40,110 nucleotides of DNA from Betaproteobacteria bacterium (GCA_903644065.1 CAHJXF010000003.1:1-40110); one strand, 5' to 3'; shown: positions 1-9,362, counted from the first letter of the stretch. Translations and numbers: made by a program. The notes: a model not told the origin generated them from the letters alone.

Positions 1-44
1 TCGCGAAGCCGCTGGTCTTCGTGCGACCGAAGCGCGCGCCGTGA
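1..44 (+). CDS. possible 3' end of an upstream gene (partial)
   Basis: One reading frame is open from base 3 to a TGA at 42-44 and would encode the tail AKPLVFVRPKRAP. The composition looks like an ordinary protein end and the next gene lies on the same strand. Only 13 residues are visible, so no family can be named and the frame may be chance. Confidence 0.3.
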   Translation, partial: AKPLVFVRPKRAP

Positions 45-173
45 GACCGTCGGCCGACACGCGAAGCGGAAACGGATCTCGGCAGAAGGAGCCGCTCGCG
101 AGCGAGCCGGCGTGAACGAGCAGCCGCAGTGCTGCGACCTGGTACCCATGGATCACAACGAGGAGGAGACCGC

Positions 174-1334
174 ATGAAACGCCGTATTCCGCACATCGTC
201 ACCGCACTGGTGGCCGCCGCCGCCCTGTCGATCGGCATCGACGCCGAGGCCGACATCAAGGTCGGCATCGTGGTCGCCGCGACCGGCCCGGCCGCGTCGC
301 TCGGCATTCCGCAGAAGAACACCGCGGCGCTGCTGCCGAAGGAGATGGCGGGACAGAAGGTCGAGTACATCGTGCTCGACGACGCGTCCGACACCACGAC
401 CGCGGTCCGCGACATCAAGAAGCTGATCGACGAGGAGCACGTCGACGTGGTGATCGGTCCGTCGACGACGCCGAACGCGATCGCGATGACCGACCCGGCG
501 GTGGAGTCCGAGACACCGGTGATCAGCCTGGCCGCGGCCGCCGCGCTGATCACGCCGATGGACGCGCGCAAACGCTGGATCTTCAAGACGCCGCAGAACG
601 ACTCGCTGATGGCCGGCGCGGTGGTCGACCACATGGCGGCGCAAAAGGTCTCGACCGTCGCGATCATCGCGTTGGCGGACAGCTACGGGCAGAACTGGGT
701 CGCCGAGATGACGCGGCTGTCCGCGGAGAAGAACATCCGCATCGTCGCCAACGAGGCCTACCAGCCGACCGACGCCAGCGTGACGGGCCAGGTGTTGCGA
801 TTGGTGGCGGCCAGGCCCGACGTGATCCTGATCGCCAGCCGCGGCACGCCGGCCGTGCTCCCCGCGAAGGCGCTCAAGGAGCGTGGCTACAAGGGACCGA
901 TCTACCAGACCCACGGCGTCGCCAACAACGACTTCCTGCGCGTCGGCGGCAAGGACGTGGACGGCAGCATCGTGCCGGTCGGGCCGGTCCTGGTGGCGAG
1001 CCAGCTGCCCGACTCGAACGGCAGCAAGAAGCTGGCGCTCGACTACACGCGGGTCTACGAACAGGCCTACGGACCCGGCAGCGTGGCGACCTTCGGCGCC
1101 CACCTGTGGGACGCGAGCCTGCTGCTGCAGGCCGCGCTGCCGGGCGCGCTCGCCAGGGCGAAGCCGGGGACGAAGGAGTTTCGCGTCGCGCTTCGCGACA
1201 GCATCGAGAACGTCAAGAACCTGACGATCACGCAGGGCGTGATGAGCATGACGGCCACCGACCACAGCGGTCTCGACCAACGCTCGCGCGTGATGGTGGT
1301 GGTCGACGACGGCAAGTGGAAGCTGATGCCGTAG
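174..1334 (+). CDS. periplasmic amino-acid-type ABC substrate-binding protein (LivK/Peripla_BP_6 family)
   Basis: A 386-residue periplasmic ligand-binding protein of the type that feeds branched-chain-amino-acid (HAAT) ABC importers. The first 27 residues form a signal peptide: MKRR, a hydrophobic core, then AEA before DIKVG. The mature start (DIKVGIVVAATGPAASLG) and the stretch VDVVIGPSTTPNAIAM are typical of type I periplasmic folds. The ATG at 174 is chosen because AGGAGG at 161-166 sits 7 bases before it; the frame is also open from a GTG at 129 but that extension lacks such a site. No permease or ATPase lies beside it, although a full transporter with its own binding protein starts at 8.5 kb. 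The ligand cannot be told from sequence; aromatic acids, amides and amino acids are all possible. Confidence 0.88.
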   Translation: MKRRIPHIVTALVAAAALSIGIDAEADIKVGIVVAATGPAASLGIPQKNTAALLPKEMAGQKVEYIVLDDASDTTTAVRDIKKLIDEEHVDVVIGPSTTPNAIAMTDPAVESETPVISLAAAAALITPMDARKRWIFKTPQNDSLMAGAVVDHMAAQKVSTVAIIALADSYGQNWVAEMTRLSAEKNIRIVANEAYQPTDASVTGQVLRLVAARPDVILIASRGTPAVLPAKALKERGYKGPIYQTHGVANNDFLRVGGKDVDGSIVPVGPVLVASQLPDSNGSKKLALDYTRVYEQAYGPGSVATFGAHLWDASLLLQAALPGALARAKPGTKEFRVALRDSIENVKNLTITQGVMSMTATDHSGLDQRSRVMVVVDDGKWKLMP

Positions 1335-1387
1335 ATCGGTGATGCGACGACCGGGGCCGTCCGGCGCCGACGGGCCGAGCGGGTCGG

Positions 1388-2134
1388 TCAGGTCCGGCCG
1401 ACGATTCGCCCGATCGTGGCGGGCGCGATCCGCAGCAGGAGCGGCAGCAGCCGGGTCGCGCCGGGCAGCGCCATCGATCGACGGCGCGCCAGTGCCTCGA
1501 GGGTCACCGCCGCGACGGCGGCAGGCGCCATCTTCTTGCCCGTGGTGTCGGCCGTCATCGGCGTGTCGACCAGGGGCGGGAGCAGCTCGAGGACCTGCGT
1601 TCCGCGCGAGGCGATCTGCCGGCGCAAGCCGTCGGCGAAGCCGTGCAGGCCGGCCTTCACGGCGCCGTAGGTCGGCGCACGGGTCGGCGAGACCAGCGCG
1701 TAGCCCGACGTGACGAACACCAGCGCGACCGGTGACGGCCAGCGCTCCAGCACGTCGCCGGTCAGCTGGATGGGCGCGGTCAGATTGAGCGCGACCTCCT
1801 GCTCGAGGTCGCGTGTCGGCTCGGCGTCGGCCGTGAAGTCGCGTTCGACGAAGCTACCGGCGTTGTTGATCAGGACGTCGAGCCGACCGAAGCGATCGGC
1901 GACTGCCTGCAACAGGGCGATCCGCTCGTCGCCTCGGGTGACGTCGGCGCGAATGGCCAGCGCGCCCGGATGCTCGACGGTGAAACGCTCGAGCCCCGGC
2001 ACCGATCGACCGCACACCGCGACCGAAGCGCCCTGGTCGAGAAACGCTTCGGCCAGGGCCAGCCCGATGCCCGACGTGCCGCCCGTGACGAGGACGACGC
2101 GTCGTGCCCAGGCGGTACCGCGGTTCCCGGCCAT
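1388..2134 (-). CDS. short-chain dehydrogenase/reductase, DltE-like
   Basis: A 248-residue cytoplasmic NAD(P)-dependent oxidoreductase of the classical SDR family. It has the cofactor motif TGGTSGIG (residues 17-24), NNAG near residue 91, a Ser in the TSGYALVSP stretch, and YGAVK as the catalytic YxxxK. The segment LPPLVDTPM matches the DltE-type subgroup (COG3967), whose substrates are mostly unknown. It lies 71 bases downstream of the dehydrogenase gene on the same strand, so the two may share a transcript. It converges with the binding-protein gene ending at 1334; the 53 bases between are G+C-rich with only weak dyad symmetry and no T-tract. Confidence 0.87.
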   Translation of the reverse strand: MAGNRGTAWARRVVLVTGGTSGIGLALAEAFLDQGASVAVCGRSVPGLERFTVEHPGALAIRADVTRGDERIALLQAVADRFGRLDVLINNAGSFVERDFTADAEPTRDLEQEVALNLTAPIQLTGDVLERWPSPVALVFVTSGYALVSPTRAPTYGAVKAGLHGFADGLRRQIASRGTQVLELLPPLVDTPMTADTTGKKMAPAAVAAVTLEALARRRSMALPGATRLLPLLLRIAPATIGRIVGRT

Positions 2135-2205
2135 GGCGGGCGGCTTCCTCGATCAGGCGATGGCGGGGACGACGCGAACCGAGGTCGTCCGTTCGGCGAT
2201 GACGC

Positions 2206-3213
2206 TCACCGCCGCTGCTTCAACACGTCCGGGTTGACGACGTTGGTCGGCAATCCGTCGACGTAGGCCAGGATGTTGCGAAACGCCGCCGCGAACATCG
2301 CTTCGTAGCTGGTCTTCTCGACGAAGCCGATGTGCGGGGTGCACACCACGTTCTCCATCCGCAGCAGCTGATGCCCCGCCAGCGGCGGCTCGGTCTCGAA
2401 CACGTCGACCGCGGCCAGCCCCGGCCGCGAGTTGTTGAGCGCCTGGATCAGCGCGCCCGGCGCGATCAGCTCGGCGCGGCTGGTGTTGATCAGCAGGGCC
2501 GTGGGCTTCATCGCCTGCAGGTCTTCGAGCTTGACGAGGCCGCGGGTCTCGTCGTTGAGCCGCAGATGCAGCGTGACGATGTCGGACGCGGCGAAGAACT
2601 CGCGACGGTCGGCGGCGACGTCGTAGAGCTGTTCGCGCGCCGCCGCGCGCGACGCGTCGCGGCCCCACACCAGCACGTTCATGCCGAAGGCGGTGCCGTA
2701 GCCGGCCACCAGGCGCCCGATCTTGCCGAAACCCCAGATGCCGAGCGTCTTGCCGGCGAGCAGGTCGCCGACGCCGTGGTTGAGCGGGTCGCTCGCACTC
2801 TTCAGTCCGCTCTGCTGCCACACGCCGTGCTTCAGGTTGGAGATGTATTGCGGCAGCCGACGCATCGACGCCATCAGCAGCGCCCAGGTCAGTTCCGCCG
2901 CGGCCGTCGGCGCGCCGGCGCCGTCGACCACCGTGACGCCGCGTTCGGTACACGCGTCGAGGTCGATGTGCGACCCGGCGCGTCCGGTCTGCGCGATGAC
3001 CTTCAGCCGCGGCAGTTTCCCGAGCAGGTCGCGGTTGATGCGCGTGCGTTCGCGGATCAGCACCAGCGCCTCGGAGTCGGAAAGTCGAACACCGAGCTGC
3101 CCGGCACCCTTGACCGTATTGTTGAAAACTTTGACCTCCTGGCCCGCCAGCAGGCCGAAACAGTCGAGCTTGCGAACCGCATCCTGATAGTCGTCGAGGA
3201 TCGAGATCTTCAT
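2206..3213 (-). CDS. D-isomer-specific 2-hydroxyacid dehydrogenase family protein
   Basis: A 335-residue NAD(P)-dependent dehydrogenase related to phosphoglycerate dehydrogenase and hydroxypyruvate/glyoxylate reductases. It carries the Rossmann motif GIWGFGKIG, then LINTSRAELI with the substrate-binding Arg, VDVFETEPP with the catalytic Glu and CTPHIG with the catalytic His. The ATG at 3213 is preferred because MKISILDDYQDAV is the normal family N-terminus; the frame extends to 3303 but that piece is Arg/Pro-rich and atypical. It may be co-transcribed with the downstream SDR. It diverges from pckG across about 250 bases that must hold both promoters. Which 2-hydroxyacid it uses is not determinable here; it lacks the C-terminal ACT domain of long SerA proteins. 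Confidence 0.9.
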   Translation of the reverse strand: MKISILDDYQDAVRKLDCFGLLAGQEVKVFNNTVKGAGQLGVRLSDSEALVLIRERTRINRDLLGKLPRLKVIAQTGRAGSHIDLDACTERGVTVVDGAGAPTAAAELTWALLMASMRRLPQYISNLKHGVWQQSGLKSASDPLNHGVGDLLAGKTLGIWGFGKIGRLVAGYGTAFGMNVLVWGRDASRAAAREQLYDVAADRREFFAASDIVTLHLRLNDETRGLVKLEDLQAMKPTALLINTSRAELIAPGALIQALNNSRPGLAAVDVFETEPPLAGHQLLRMENVVCTPHIGFVEKTSYEAMFAAAFRNILAYVDGLPTNVVNPDVLKQRR

Positions 3214-3467
3214 CGCGAGGGCGCTGTTTCCAGAGGGACGCGGACCGCGTCGACCGGCGGGCGGCGAGGGACGAGGGCGGCGATGGACCATGTTACATTG
3301 CACGCCCCCCGCGGGGTCCGTCGTCGCTCGGAACGCAAGAAAGGCGGGTCGGCGGACGCTCGGCGTGATTCTTGCAGCGCTTTCGCGAACAGACCGCGGG
3401 TGCAGCCCGCCTCAGCCATCGGGTCCGTCTTTCGTCGCGCCCTGCACGCGACGCGTGGAGATCGAAC
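3214..3467. promoter_or_regulatory. divergent intergenic region between the dehydrogenase gene and pckG
   Basis: These 254 bases separate two divergently transcribed genes and must contain both promoters. Only weak elements are visible: TTACAT at 3293-3298, which reads as a TAACAT-like -10 on the other strand, without a convincing -35. I see no gene or strong hairpin here. Confidence 0.35.
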
Positions 3468-5321
3468 ATGAACGCAGTGCTGTCGCCATCGGCCGGCGTA
3501 TCCGCGCCGTCGTGGGTCAAACACCAGAAGCTCATCGCCTGGGTCGCGGACATCGCCCGGCTGACCGAGCCGGCGCAGGTGGTGTGGTGCGACGGGTCGG
3601 ACGGCGAATACGATCGGCTCTGCGAGGCGATGGTCGAGGCGGGCACGATGCGCCGCCTCGATCCGGTCAAGCGGCCCAAGTCCTTCCTCGCGTTGTCCGA
3701 TCCGGGCGACGTGGCACGGGTCGAGGACCGGACCTTCATCTGCTCCGCGAAGGCCGAGGACGCCGGTCCCACCAATCACTGGATCGAGCCCGCGACGATG
3801 CGCGAGACGCTCGACGGTCTCTTCACCGGCTGCATGCGCGGCCGCACGCTGTACGTGGTGGCCTTCTCGATGGGCCCGCTCGGCTCGCCGATCGCGCACA
3901 TCGGCGTCGAGCTGTCCGACTCGCCGTACGTCGCGGTCAACATGAAGCTGATGACCCGCATGGGGCGCGCGGTCTACGGGGTGCTCGGCACCGACGGCCA
4001 CTTCGTGCCGTGCGTGCATTCGGTCGGCAAGCCGCTTTCGCCCGGCGAGCAGGACGTGCCGTGGCCGTGCAACGCCACCAAGTACATCGTCCACTTCCCC
4101 GAGACGCGCGAGATCTGGAGCTACGGCTCGGGCTACGGCGGCAACGCGCTGCTCGGCAAGAAGTGCTTCGCGCTCCGCATCGCGTCGACCATGGGCCGCG
4201 AGGAAGGCTGGCTCGCCGAGCACATGCTGATCCTGGGCGTCGAGAACCCCGCAGGCGAGAAGCACTACGTCGCCGCTGCCTTCCCGTCGGCGTGCGGCAA
4301 GACCAACTTCGCGATGCTGATCCCGCCCAAGGGTTTCGAAGGCTGGAAGGTAACGACCATCGGCGACGACATCGCGTGGATCAAGCCGGGTGCGGACGGC
4401 CGGCTGTACGCGATCAATCCCGAGGCCGGCTATTTCGGCGTCGCGCCGGGCACCAACGAGAAGACCAATTTCAACTGCATGGCGTCGATGCGCTCGAACA
4501 CCATCTTCACCAACGTCGCGCTGACCGACGACGGCGACGTGTGGTGGGAGGGCCTTACCAAGGAAGCACCCGCGCACCTGATCGACTGGCAGGGGCAGGA
4601 CTGGACGCCGGTCACCGCGGCGGCCACGGGCCGGAAGGCGGCGCACCCGAACGCGCGCTTCACCGTGGCCGCGACGCAGAACCCGGTGATCGACGCCGAC
4701 TGGGACAACCCGGCCGGCGTGCCGATCTCGGCGTTCATCTTCGGCGGCCGTCGCTCCACCACCGTGCCGCTCGTGACCGAGGCGCGCGACTGGGTCGAGG
4801 GCGTCTACATGGCCGCGACGATGGGCTCGGAAACGACCGCGGCCGCATCGGGCGAGCAGGGCGTCGTGCGCCGCGATCCGTTCGCCATGCTGCCGTTCTG
4901 CGGCTACAACATGTCCGACTACTTCGGCCACTGGCTCACGCTCGGCGACAAGCTGCAAGCCGCCGGCGCGAAGCTGCCGACGATCTTCACCGTCAACTGG
5001 TTCCGCACCGACGGTCACGGCAAGTTCGTGTGGCCCGGCTTCGGCGAGAACATGCGCGTGCTGAAATGGATGCTCGACCGCATCGCGGGCGAGGCGGGCG
5101 GCGTGGAGCACGTGTTCGGCACGACGCCGCGCTACGAGGACCTGTCGTGGGACGGTGCCGACTTCACTGAGGCCGACTTCGACCGCATCACGTCGATCGA
5201 CGCGTCCGCGTGGAAGAGCGAGATCGCGCTGCACACCGAGTTGTTCACGCGACTGCAACACCACCTGCCCGAGGCGCTGGGCCGGGTCAAGCAGCGCTGG
5301 TCGGAGCGGCTCGCCGCCTGA
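3468..5321 (+). CDS. pckG: phosphoenolpyruvate carboxykinase (GTP)
   Basis: A 617-residue cytoplasmic enzyme that converts oxaloacetate plus GTP to phosphoenolpyruvate, CO2 and GDP, the entry step of gluconeogenesis. The P-loop segment FPSACGKTN is at residues 272-280 and includes the reactive Cys (C276) typical of the GTP-dependent class. [10 protein letters not shown] follows as the metal/nucleotide-binding segment, and [14 protein letters not shown] and [10 protein letters not shown] are strongly family-specific. Length is normal for the GTP class. The ATG at 3468 is chosen over an upstream in-frame start at 3372 because GGAG at 3457-3460 is well placed and the protein then starts like its relatives. 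It stands alone, with a clear intrinsic terminator downstream. Confidence 0.97.
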   Translation: MNAVLSPSAGVSAPSWVKHQKLIAWVADIARLTEPAQVVWCDGSDGEYDRLCEAMVEAGTMRRLDPVKRPKSFLALSDPGDVARVEDRTFICSAKAEDAGPTNHWIEPATMRETLDGLFTGCMRGRTLYVVAFSMGPLGSPIAHIGVELSDSPYVAVNMKLMTRMGRAVYGVLGTDGHFVPCVHSVGKPLSPGEQDVPWPCNATKYIVHFPETREIWSYGSGYGGNALLGKKCFALRIASTMGREEGWLAEHMLILGVENPAGEKHYVAAAFPSACGKTNFAMLIPPKGFEGWKVTTIGDDIAWIKPGADGRLYAINPEAGYFGVAPGTNEKTNFNCMASMRSNTIFTNVALTDDGDVWWEGLTKEAPAHLIDWQGQDWTPVTAAATGRKAAHPNARFTVAATQNPVIDADWDNPAGVPISAFIFGGRRSTTVPLVTEARDWVEGVYMAATMGSETTAAASGEQGVVRRDPFAMLPFCGYNMSDYFGHWLTLGDKLQAAGAKLPTIFTVNWFRTDGHGKFVWPGFGENMRVLKWMLDRIAGEAGGVEHVFGTTPRYEDLSWDGADFTEADFDRITSIDASAWKSEIALHTELFTRLQHHLPEALGRVKQRWSERLAA

Positions 5322-5341
5322 AGGGCGACGCAGCGATCGAA

Positions 5342-5365
5342 AAAAGGGCGCCGTGGTGCCCTTTT
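5342..5365. terminator. intrinsic terminator after pckG
   Basis: AAAAGGGC (5342-5349) is perfectly complementary to GCCCTTTT (5358-5365), and inner pairs extend the stem to about 10-11 bp with a small loop. The A-run before and T-run after allow it to work on either strand, but it lies 20 bases after the pckG stop and most likely ends that transcript. Confidence 0.82.
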
Positions 5366-5447
5366 CGTTGGACGGACGGTGGATCGCTTGCGGACCGGGC
5401 TGTGCTAGCCGACGATCGCCGGCTCGCCCACTCGCGGATCGCCGATC

Positions 5448-7007
5448 ATGCCCCGTCTGCTGCTCCTGCTCGTCGTCGCGGTGATGGCCCTGCCTGCCTG
5501 CGTGCCGCTGGAACCGCATCGATATCGTCTCGCCAAGGCCGGCGTCGTGTGCAATGCGGCCGACGCGACCTCGCCGGACTGCCGCAACGCGATCGCCGAG
5601 CACGCCGGCGACTACGACCTGCACTTCATCGAGTTCGACGACCAGGGCCTGCAGTACCCCGGCGGCAAGCCGCCGCCCGCATGGGGCCTGAGCGACGCCG
5701 ACATCGCCGACCGCGACTGCGACCTGCGGACCCCGACCTGCCTGCACGGGCAGGCGTGGGCTTTCCAAATCAACAACGCGATCAAGGAACTCGACCAGGC
5801 GGCCGCGCGACAGCCGATCACGCTGCTGGTCTTCGTGCACGGCTGGAAGCACGACGCGAGCGCGGACGACGGCAACGTGAAGGCGTTCCGTGAATTGCTG
5901 TCGGGCATGGCGTTCATCGAGGAGAACCGGGCGAAATTCGAGGCCGCCGCGGGCGCCAAGCCCAGTATCAAGCGCAAGGTCGTCGGCCTGTACGTCAGCT
6001 GGCGGGGCGAGTCGCTCGACGTGCCGGGACTCGACAACATCACGTTCTGGAGCCGCAAGACGGCCGCGATGCACGTGGCCGAAGGGTCGTCGCGCGAACT
6101 GTTCGCCCGCCTGCGCGCGTTCAAGTGCGTGCAGAACGCGCAGGCGCTCGGCGCGGCGCAGCGCGACTGCAGCCTGGCGCCGGCGCGCGACGACGCGGTC
6201 AAGATCATCCTGATCGGCCACAGCTTCGGCGGCCTGATCCTCTACAACTCGCTGTCGGGCTCGCTGATCGAGACGATGACCCATGCCTTCGACGCCAACG
6301 AGAAGGGCGATGCGATGTACTGGCGCTTCGCCGACCTGGCGATCCTGATCAATCCGGCGTTCGAGGCCACGCGCTACGCGCCGCTCCACCGCATCGCGTC
6401 GACGAGCGAGTACCAGCACTACGAGCCGCCGCTGCTGGTCACGGTGACCAGCACGACCGATACGGCGACCGGGGTGTGGTTCAAGGTCGGCCGCTTCTTC
6501 AACACGTTGCTGGAGCGACACGCGAACGACGACGAGCGGACCGCCAACCGCGAAACCGTCGGGCATCACGCCGACTACCTCACGCATCGGCTGGAACTGG
6601 TGCCCGACGACACGGCCGCCTGCAAGGACCAGGGCTGGGTGCTGACCCACGACGTGGCGCCCGACCAGCTGCTCGGCGTGTTCACGCGCGACCTCGCGGT
6701 CGAGTACAACAACAGTCGCGACTTCTTCCGACGCCAGGAGGACCACGCGTCGCCGCACCAACACTTCGCGCTGAGCGACAAGCCGTGGGTGCGCGACTTC
6801 TGCGGCGGCGCCCGCCTGACGACGATCCGCGGCAGCGCCAACAATCCGATCTGGAACATCAGCGCGATCGGCGACAAGGACCTGCTGCCCGACCACAGCG
6901 ACATCAACGAGCCGCGCTTCGTCGCCGTGTTCCGGCAGCTCTACCTGGACACGATCTTCCTCGACCTGATGGTCAAGCCGGGCGGCGTCCGCGCCCGGAC
7001 GGAATGA
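5448..7007 (+). CDS. alpha/beta-hydrolase-fold lipoprotein
   Basis: A 519-residue predicted lipoprotein. The N-terminus is a short hydrophobic signal ending in the lipobox LPAC, with the lipidated Cys at residue 18, so it should be anchored in the envelope. It carries alpha/beta-hydrolase hallmarks: VHGW at residues 130-133 after a beta strand (oxyanion region) and the nucleophile elbow GHSFGG at 257-262 with Ser259. Candidate acid and His residues follow but cannot be assigned with confidence. The protein is large for this fold, with long stretches between core strands and several Cys residues consistent with an oxidising compartment. It stands between the pckG terminator and a convergent secreted protein. 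Lipase, esterase and peptidase activities are all possible; I do not recognise a characterised family. Confidence 0.8.
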   Translation: MPRLLLLLVVAVMALPACVPLEPHRYRLAKAGVVCNAADATSPDCRNAIAEHAGDYDLHFIEFDDQGLQYPGGKPPPAWGLSDADIADRDCDLRTPTCLHGQAWAFQINNAIKELDQAAARQPITLLVFVHGWKHDASADDGNVKAFRELLSGMAFIEENRAKFEAAAGAKPSIKRKVVGLYVSWRGESLDVPGLDNITFWSRKTAAMHVAEGSSRELFARLRAFKCVQNAQALGAAQRDCSLAPARDDAVKIILIGHSFGGLILYNSLSGSLIETMTHAFDANEKGDAMYWRFADLAILINPAFEATRYAPLHRIASTSEYQHYEPPLLVTVTSTTDTATGVWFKVGRFFNTLLERHANDDERTANRETVGHHADYLTHRLELVPDDTAACKDQGWVLTHDVAPDQLLGVFTRDLAVEYNNSRDFFRRQEDHASPHQHFALSDKPWVRDFCGGARLTTIRGSANNPIWNISAIGDKDLLPDHSDINEPRFVAVFRQLYLDTIFLDLMVKPGGVRARTE

Positions 7008-7029
7008 CGGCGACGTCGGCTCGTCGTCG

Positions 7030-7080
7030 GAGCCGTGTCACTGCAAGCCGCGTCACTTGAAGCCGCGTCACTTGAAGCCG
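7030..7080. repeat. 15-bp tandem repeat over the 3' end of the beta-helix gene
   Basis: Two exact copies of AAGCCGCGTCACTTG (7045-7059, 7060-7074) are followed by a partial copy (7075-7080) and preceded by a diverged copy (7030-7044). The period is 15 bases. Read on the minus strand, each unit carries an in-frame TGA, giving three stops at 7068-7070, 7053-7055 and 7038-7040. Confidence 0.88.
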
Positions 7081-8171
7081 TCCGGCTTCAGGTCGACGTT
7101 GCCGGGCAGGTTGCGCTGCACCGCGTTGTGGGTCCGCACGCCCGGCACGTCGGGCAACGAGCCCGGTCCGGCGAAGACGTTGCCGTTGATCGACACGGCG
7201 CTCGTGCCGGGCGCGATGAACAAGAAGCGCGCGCCGCTCGGCCGCTGGCTGATGAACGTGTTGCCCTTGGCGACAAGCTCGTGCGTGCCGTCGGCCGACA
7301 GCCCCTCGGCGCCGTACGACACCAGCGTGCCGTTGTCGCCGGTCGCCGCCTTCTGGAAGATGTTGAACGCCAGCTGCACCTGCCCGCCGTTGGGGAAGTC
7401 CGCTTCGTAGCTCGCATGACCGTCGGTCTCGTCGGCGAGCCGGTTGTCGGTGATCACCGAGATCGCCGCGCGGCTCTTGAGGTTGTGGCCGCCGTTGGCG
7501 TGGTGCAGGTAGCTCTTGCTGACCGACAGGCGGGCCACGTTGCCGACGTAGAGGTTGTGCGTATAACCGTCGCCGCTGCCGTTTCGCGCGAACTCGCAGT
7601 GGTCGATGGTGATCTCGCTGGTCGCGTTGGCGCCGGTCAGCAGGCCGTTCTCGTTGTCGTGCAGGTAGGCGTTGCGCAGCACGAAGTTGCGGCCTTCGAC
7701 ACGGATCGCCGCGCCGTTGCGATCGGGCACTTTCGCGCCGGACATCTCGACGTTGTCGACCGCGATGTCGTCGCCCCGCACTACCCAGGTCCCCTTGCCC
7801 TGCGCGTCGCGACCGTCGGCGCGGATGTGCGGTCGCGGATCGGCGCCCACGATGCGCAAGCGGTTCGCGGTCCACACCGCCACGTCCGCGGGATAGTCGC
7901 CGCTCGCGATCTCGATCGTGTCGCCGTCGCGGGCGGCGGCCGCCGCCGCGCTCGGCGTGGCGTACTCGGCGCTGGGCCCCACGCGGAGCGTGCGCGACGC
8001 CACGTCGATGGGGATCTGCACCGCCGGCAGCACGGGCACGCCGGGCACGCCGATCCCGCTCGTCGACGGCAGCGGTGCCGCGCTCGAGAGCACCCGCTCG
8101 TGGGCCGCGACGGGGCGCCACGTCGGCAGAACGAGCAGGGCGGCGAGGACGGTGGCAGGCAGGGGCTTCAT
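7068..8171 (-). CDS. secreted right-handed beta-helix (pectate-lyase-like) protein
   Basis: A 367-residue exported protein. A signal peptide of about 23 residues ends at VAA before HE. From roughly residue 60 it shows the pattern of parallel beta-helix proteins: an opening like RVGPSAEYATPSAAAAAARDGDTIEI (start of the pectin-lyase-like fold), then repeated short strands with Asn/Asp/Gly turns such as IRVEGRNFVLRNAYLHDNENG and EITIDHCEFARNGSGDG. This fold is shared by pectate lyases, alginate epimerases and non-enzymatic surface proteins. I see no clear catalytic set, so activity on a polysaccharide is an inference. The C-terminal GFK-stop is duplicated in the tandem repeat downstream. It converges with the lipoprotein gene, 60 bases away, and may act in the same compartment. 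Confidence 0.78.
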   Translation of the reverse strand: MKPLPATVLAALLVLPTWRPVAAHERVLSSAAPLPSTSGIGVPGVPVLPAVQIPIDVASRTLRVGPSAEYATPSAAAAAARDGDTIEIASGDYPADVAVWTANRLRIVGADPRPHIRADGRDAQGKGTWVVRGDDIAVDNVEMSGAKVPDRNGAAIRVEGRNFVLRNAYLHDNENGLLTGANATSEITIDHCEFARNGSGDGYTHNLYVGNVARLSVSKSYLHHANGGHNLKSRAAISVITDNRLADETDGHASYEADFPNGGQVQLAFNIFQKAATGDNGTLVSYGAEGLSADGTHELVAKGNTFISQRPSGARFLFIAPGTSAVSINGNVFAGPGSLPDVPGVRTHNAVQRNLPGNVDLKPDGFK

Positions 8172-8564
8172 GCGGAGGATCCGGGTGAATCGCGGGAGCC
8201 TCGAAAGTAACGCTTCGCCCGCGCGGCGTCACGAACCGTCGCGGGCATCGACGCCTGAGAGCCGCTCGCAAACGCATCCGGTGCGTCGAAGCTCGGCGTC
8301 GCATCGTAAGGGTTTGCGCGCATCCAGCGGCCGGAGCAATCCTGCTACGCTGGCCGTTCGATGATCGCCCGGGGCCGGCACCGTGCCTGGCGTCGAACTC
8401 CGACTCGTCTTCCGTCCAATTCGACCTGCAGCATGTCCTTCGCGGCCTGTCGACCCGCGAAGGATCCTGCTGCCATCGCCCCGATCCATGGTCTCCCGTG
8501 CGCTCCCCTTTGACGGCTCGTCGAGCGCGCCTGGATCGCACGACCTCCCGAGCGGAGCATCGCG
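8172..8564. other. 393-bp intergenic region before the ABC transporter operon
   Basis: This gap separates the divergent beta-helix gene and the transporter operon and must hold their promoters. I find no convincing gene. One short dyad is visible, ACGCA-TCCGG-TGCGT at 8272-8286, and TACGCT at 8346-8351 could be a -10 element, but neither has supporting context. GGAG at 8553-8556 is the ribosome site of the first ATPase gene. Confidence 0.5.
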
Positions 8565-9362
8565 ATGACGCCGGCGGCCGCCGCGAGCGGACCCAGCGGC
8601 GTCATCATCGAGACGCGCGGGCTGCGGAAAGAGTTCAAGGGCTTCGTCGCCGTCAACGATGTCTCGGTGTCCGTAAAACGCGGCGAGATCCATGCGTTGA
8701 TCGGGCCCAACGGCGCCGGCAAGACCACCTTCTTCAACCTGCTGACCAAGTTCCTGCCGCCCACGGCCGGCCAGATCCTCTTCAACGGCGAGGACATCAC
8801 GGCCGAGAAGCCGGCCCAGACGGCACGGCGCGGCATCGTGCGTTCGTTCCAGATCTCGGCCGTCTTCCCGCACATGACGGTGCTCGAGAACGTGCGCGTG
8901 GCGCTGCAGCGCAACCTCGGCACGTCGTTCTACTTCTGGAAGCCCGAAAGCTCGCTGTCGCTGCTCAACGACCGGGCGCTGCAGTTGCTGGCCGAGGTCG
9001 GGCTCGAGGCCTACGCCGACACGTCCACCGTCGAGCTGCCCTACGGCCGCAAGCGCGCGCTCGAGATCGCCACCACGCTAGCGCTCGAGCCCGAGCTGAT
9101 GCTGCTCGACGAGCCCACGCAGGGCATGGGGCACGAGGACGTGGGCCGGGTCACCGAGCTGATCCGCAAGGTGTCGGCGCATCGCACCATCCTGATGGTC
9201 GAGCACAACATGAACGTGGTCTCCTCGATCGCCGACACGATCACCGTGCTCGCGCGCGGCGCGGTGCTGGCCGAAGGACCGTACGCGGTGGTGTCGCAGC
9301 ATCCGAAGGTCGTCGAGGCGTACATGGGCAGCAGCGAAGCGGTCCTGCAGGGGGCGCATTGA
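8565..9362 (+). CDS. livG: branched-chain-amino-acid-type ABC transporter ATPase, LivG-like
   Basis: A 265-residue ATP-binding subunit of a HAAT-family importer, working at the inner face of the cytoplasmic membrane. It shows Walker A GPNGAGKT near residues 47-54, the Q-loop segment VRSFQISAVFPHMTVLENV, the LivG-type signature LPYGRKRALEIA in place of LSGGQ, Walker B LMLLDEPTQGM and the H-loop MVEHNM. GGAG at 8553-8556 precedes the ATG by 8 bases. It opens a five-gene operon, and the second ATPase gene begins 5 bases after its stop. The substrate is unknown; the symbol reflects family only. Confidence 0.92.
   Translation: MTPAAAASGPSGVIIETRGLRKEFKGFVAVNDVSVSVKRGEIHALIGPNGAGKTTFFNLLTKFLPPTAGQILFNGEDITAEKPAQTARRGIVRSFQISAVFPHMTVLENVRVALQRNLGTSFYFWKPESSLSLLNDRALQLLAEVGLEAYADTSTVELPYGRKRALEIATTLALEPELMLLDEPTQGMGHEDVGRVTELIRKVSAHRTILMVEHNMNVVSSIADTITVLARGAVLAEGPYAVVSQHPKVVEAYMGSSEAVLQGAH

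Noticed and set aside
129-173. GTG at 129 as start of the first binding protein
   Set aside because: The ATG at 174 has AGGAGG at ideal distance and begins a proper signal peptide; the extension is not signal-like.
3210-6896. 1228-codon open frame on the minus strand opposite pckG and the lipoprotein gene
   Set aside because: It is the antisense shadow of G+C-rich coding DNA: Arg/Val/His-rich, without domains, and it overlaps two well-supported genes on the other strand.
7030-7080. Tandem repeat considered as a CRISPR array
   Set aside because: The units are 15 bases and contiguous, without spacers, and no cas genes are present.
8383-8568. 61-codon frame in the gap before livG
   Set aside because: It has no ribosome site, is Pro/Arg/Ser-rich and overlaps the livG start; it looks like chance.
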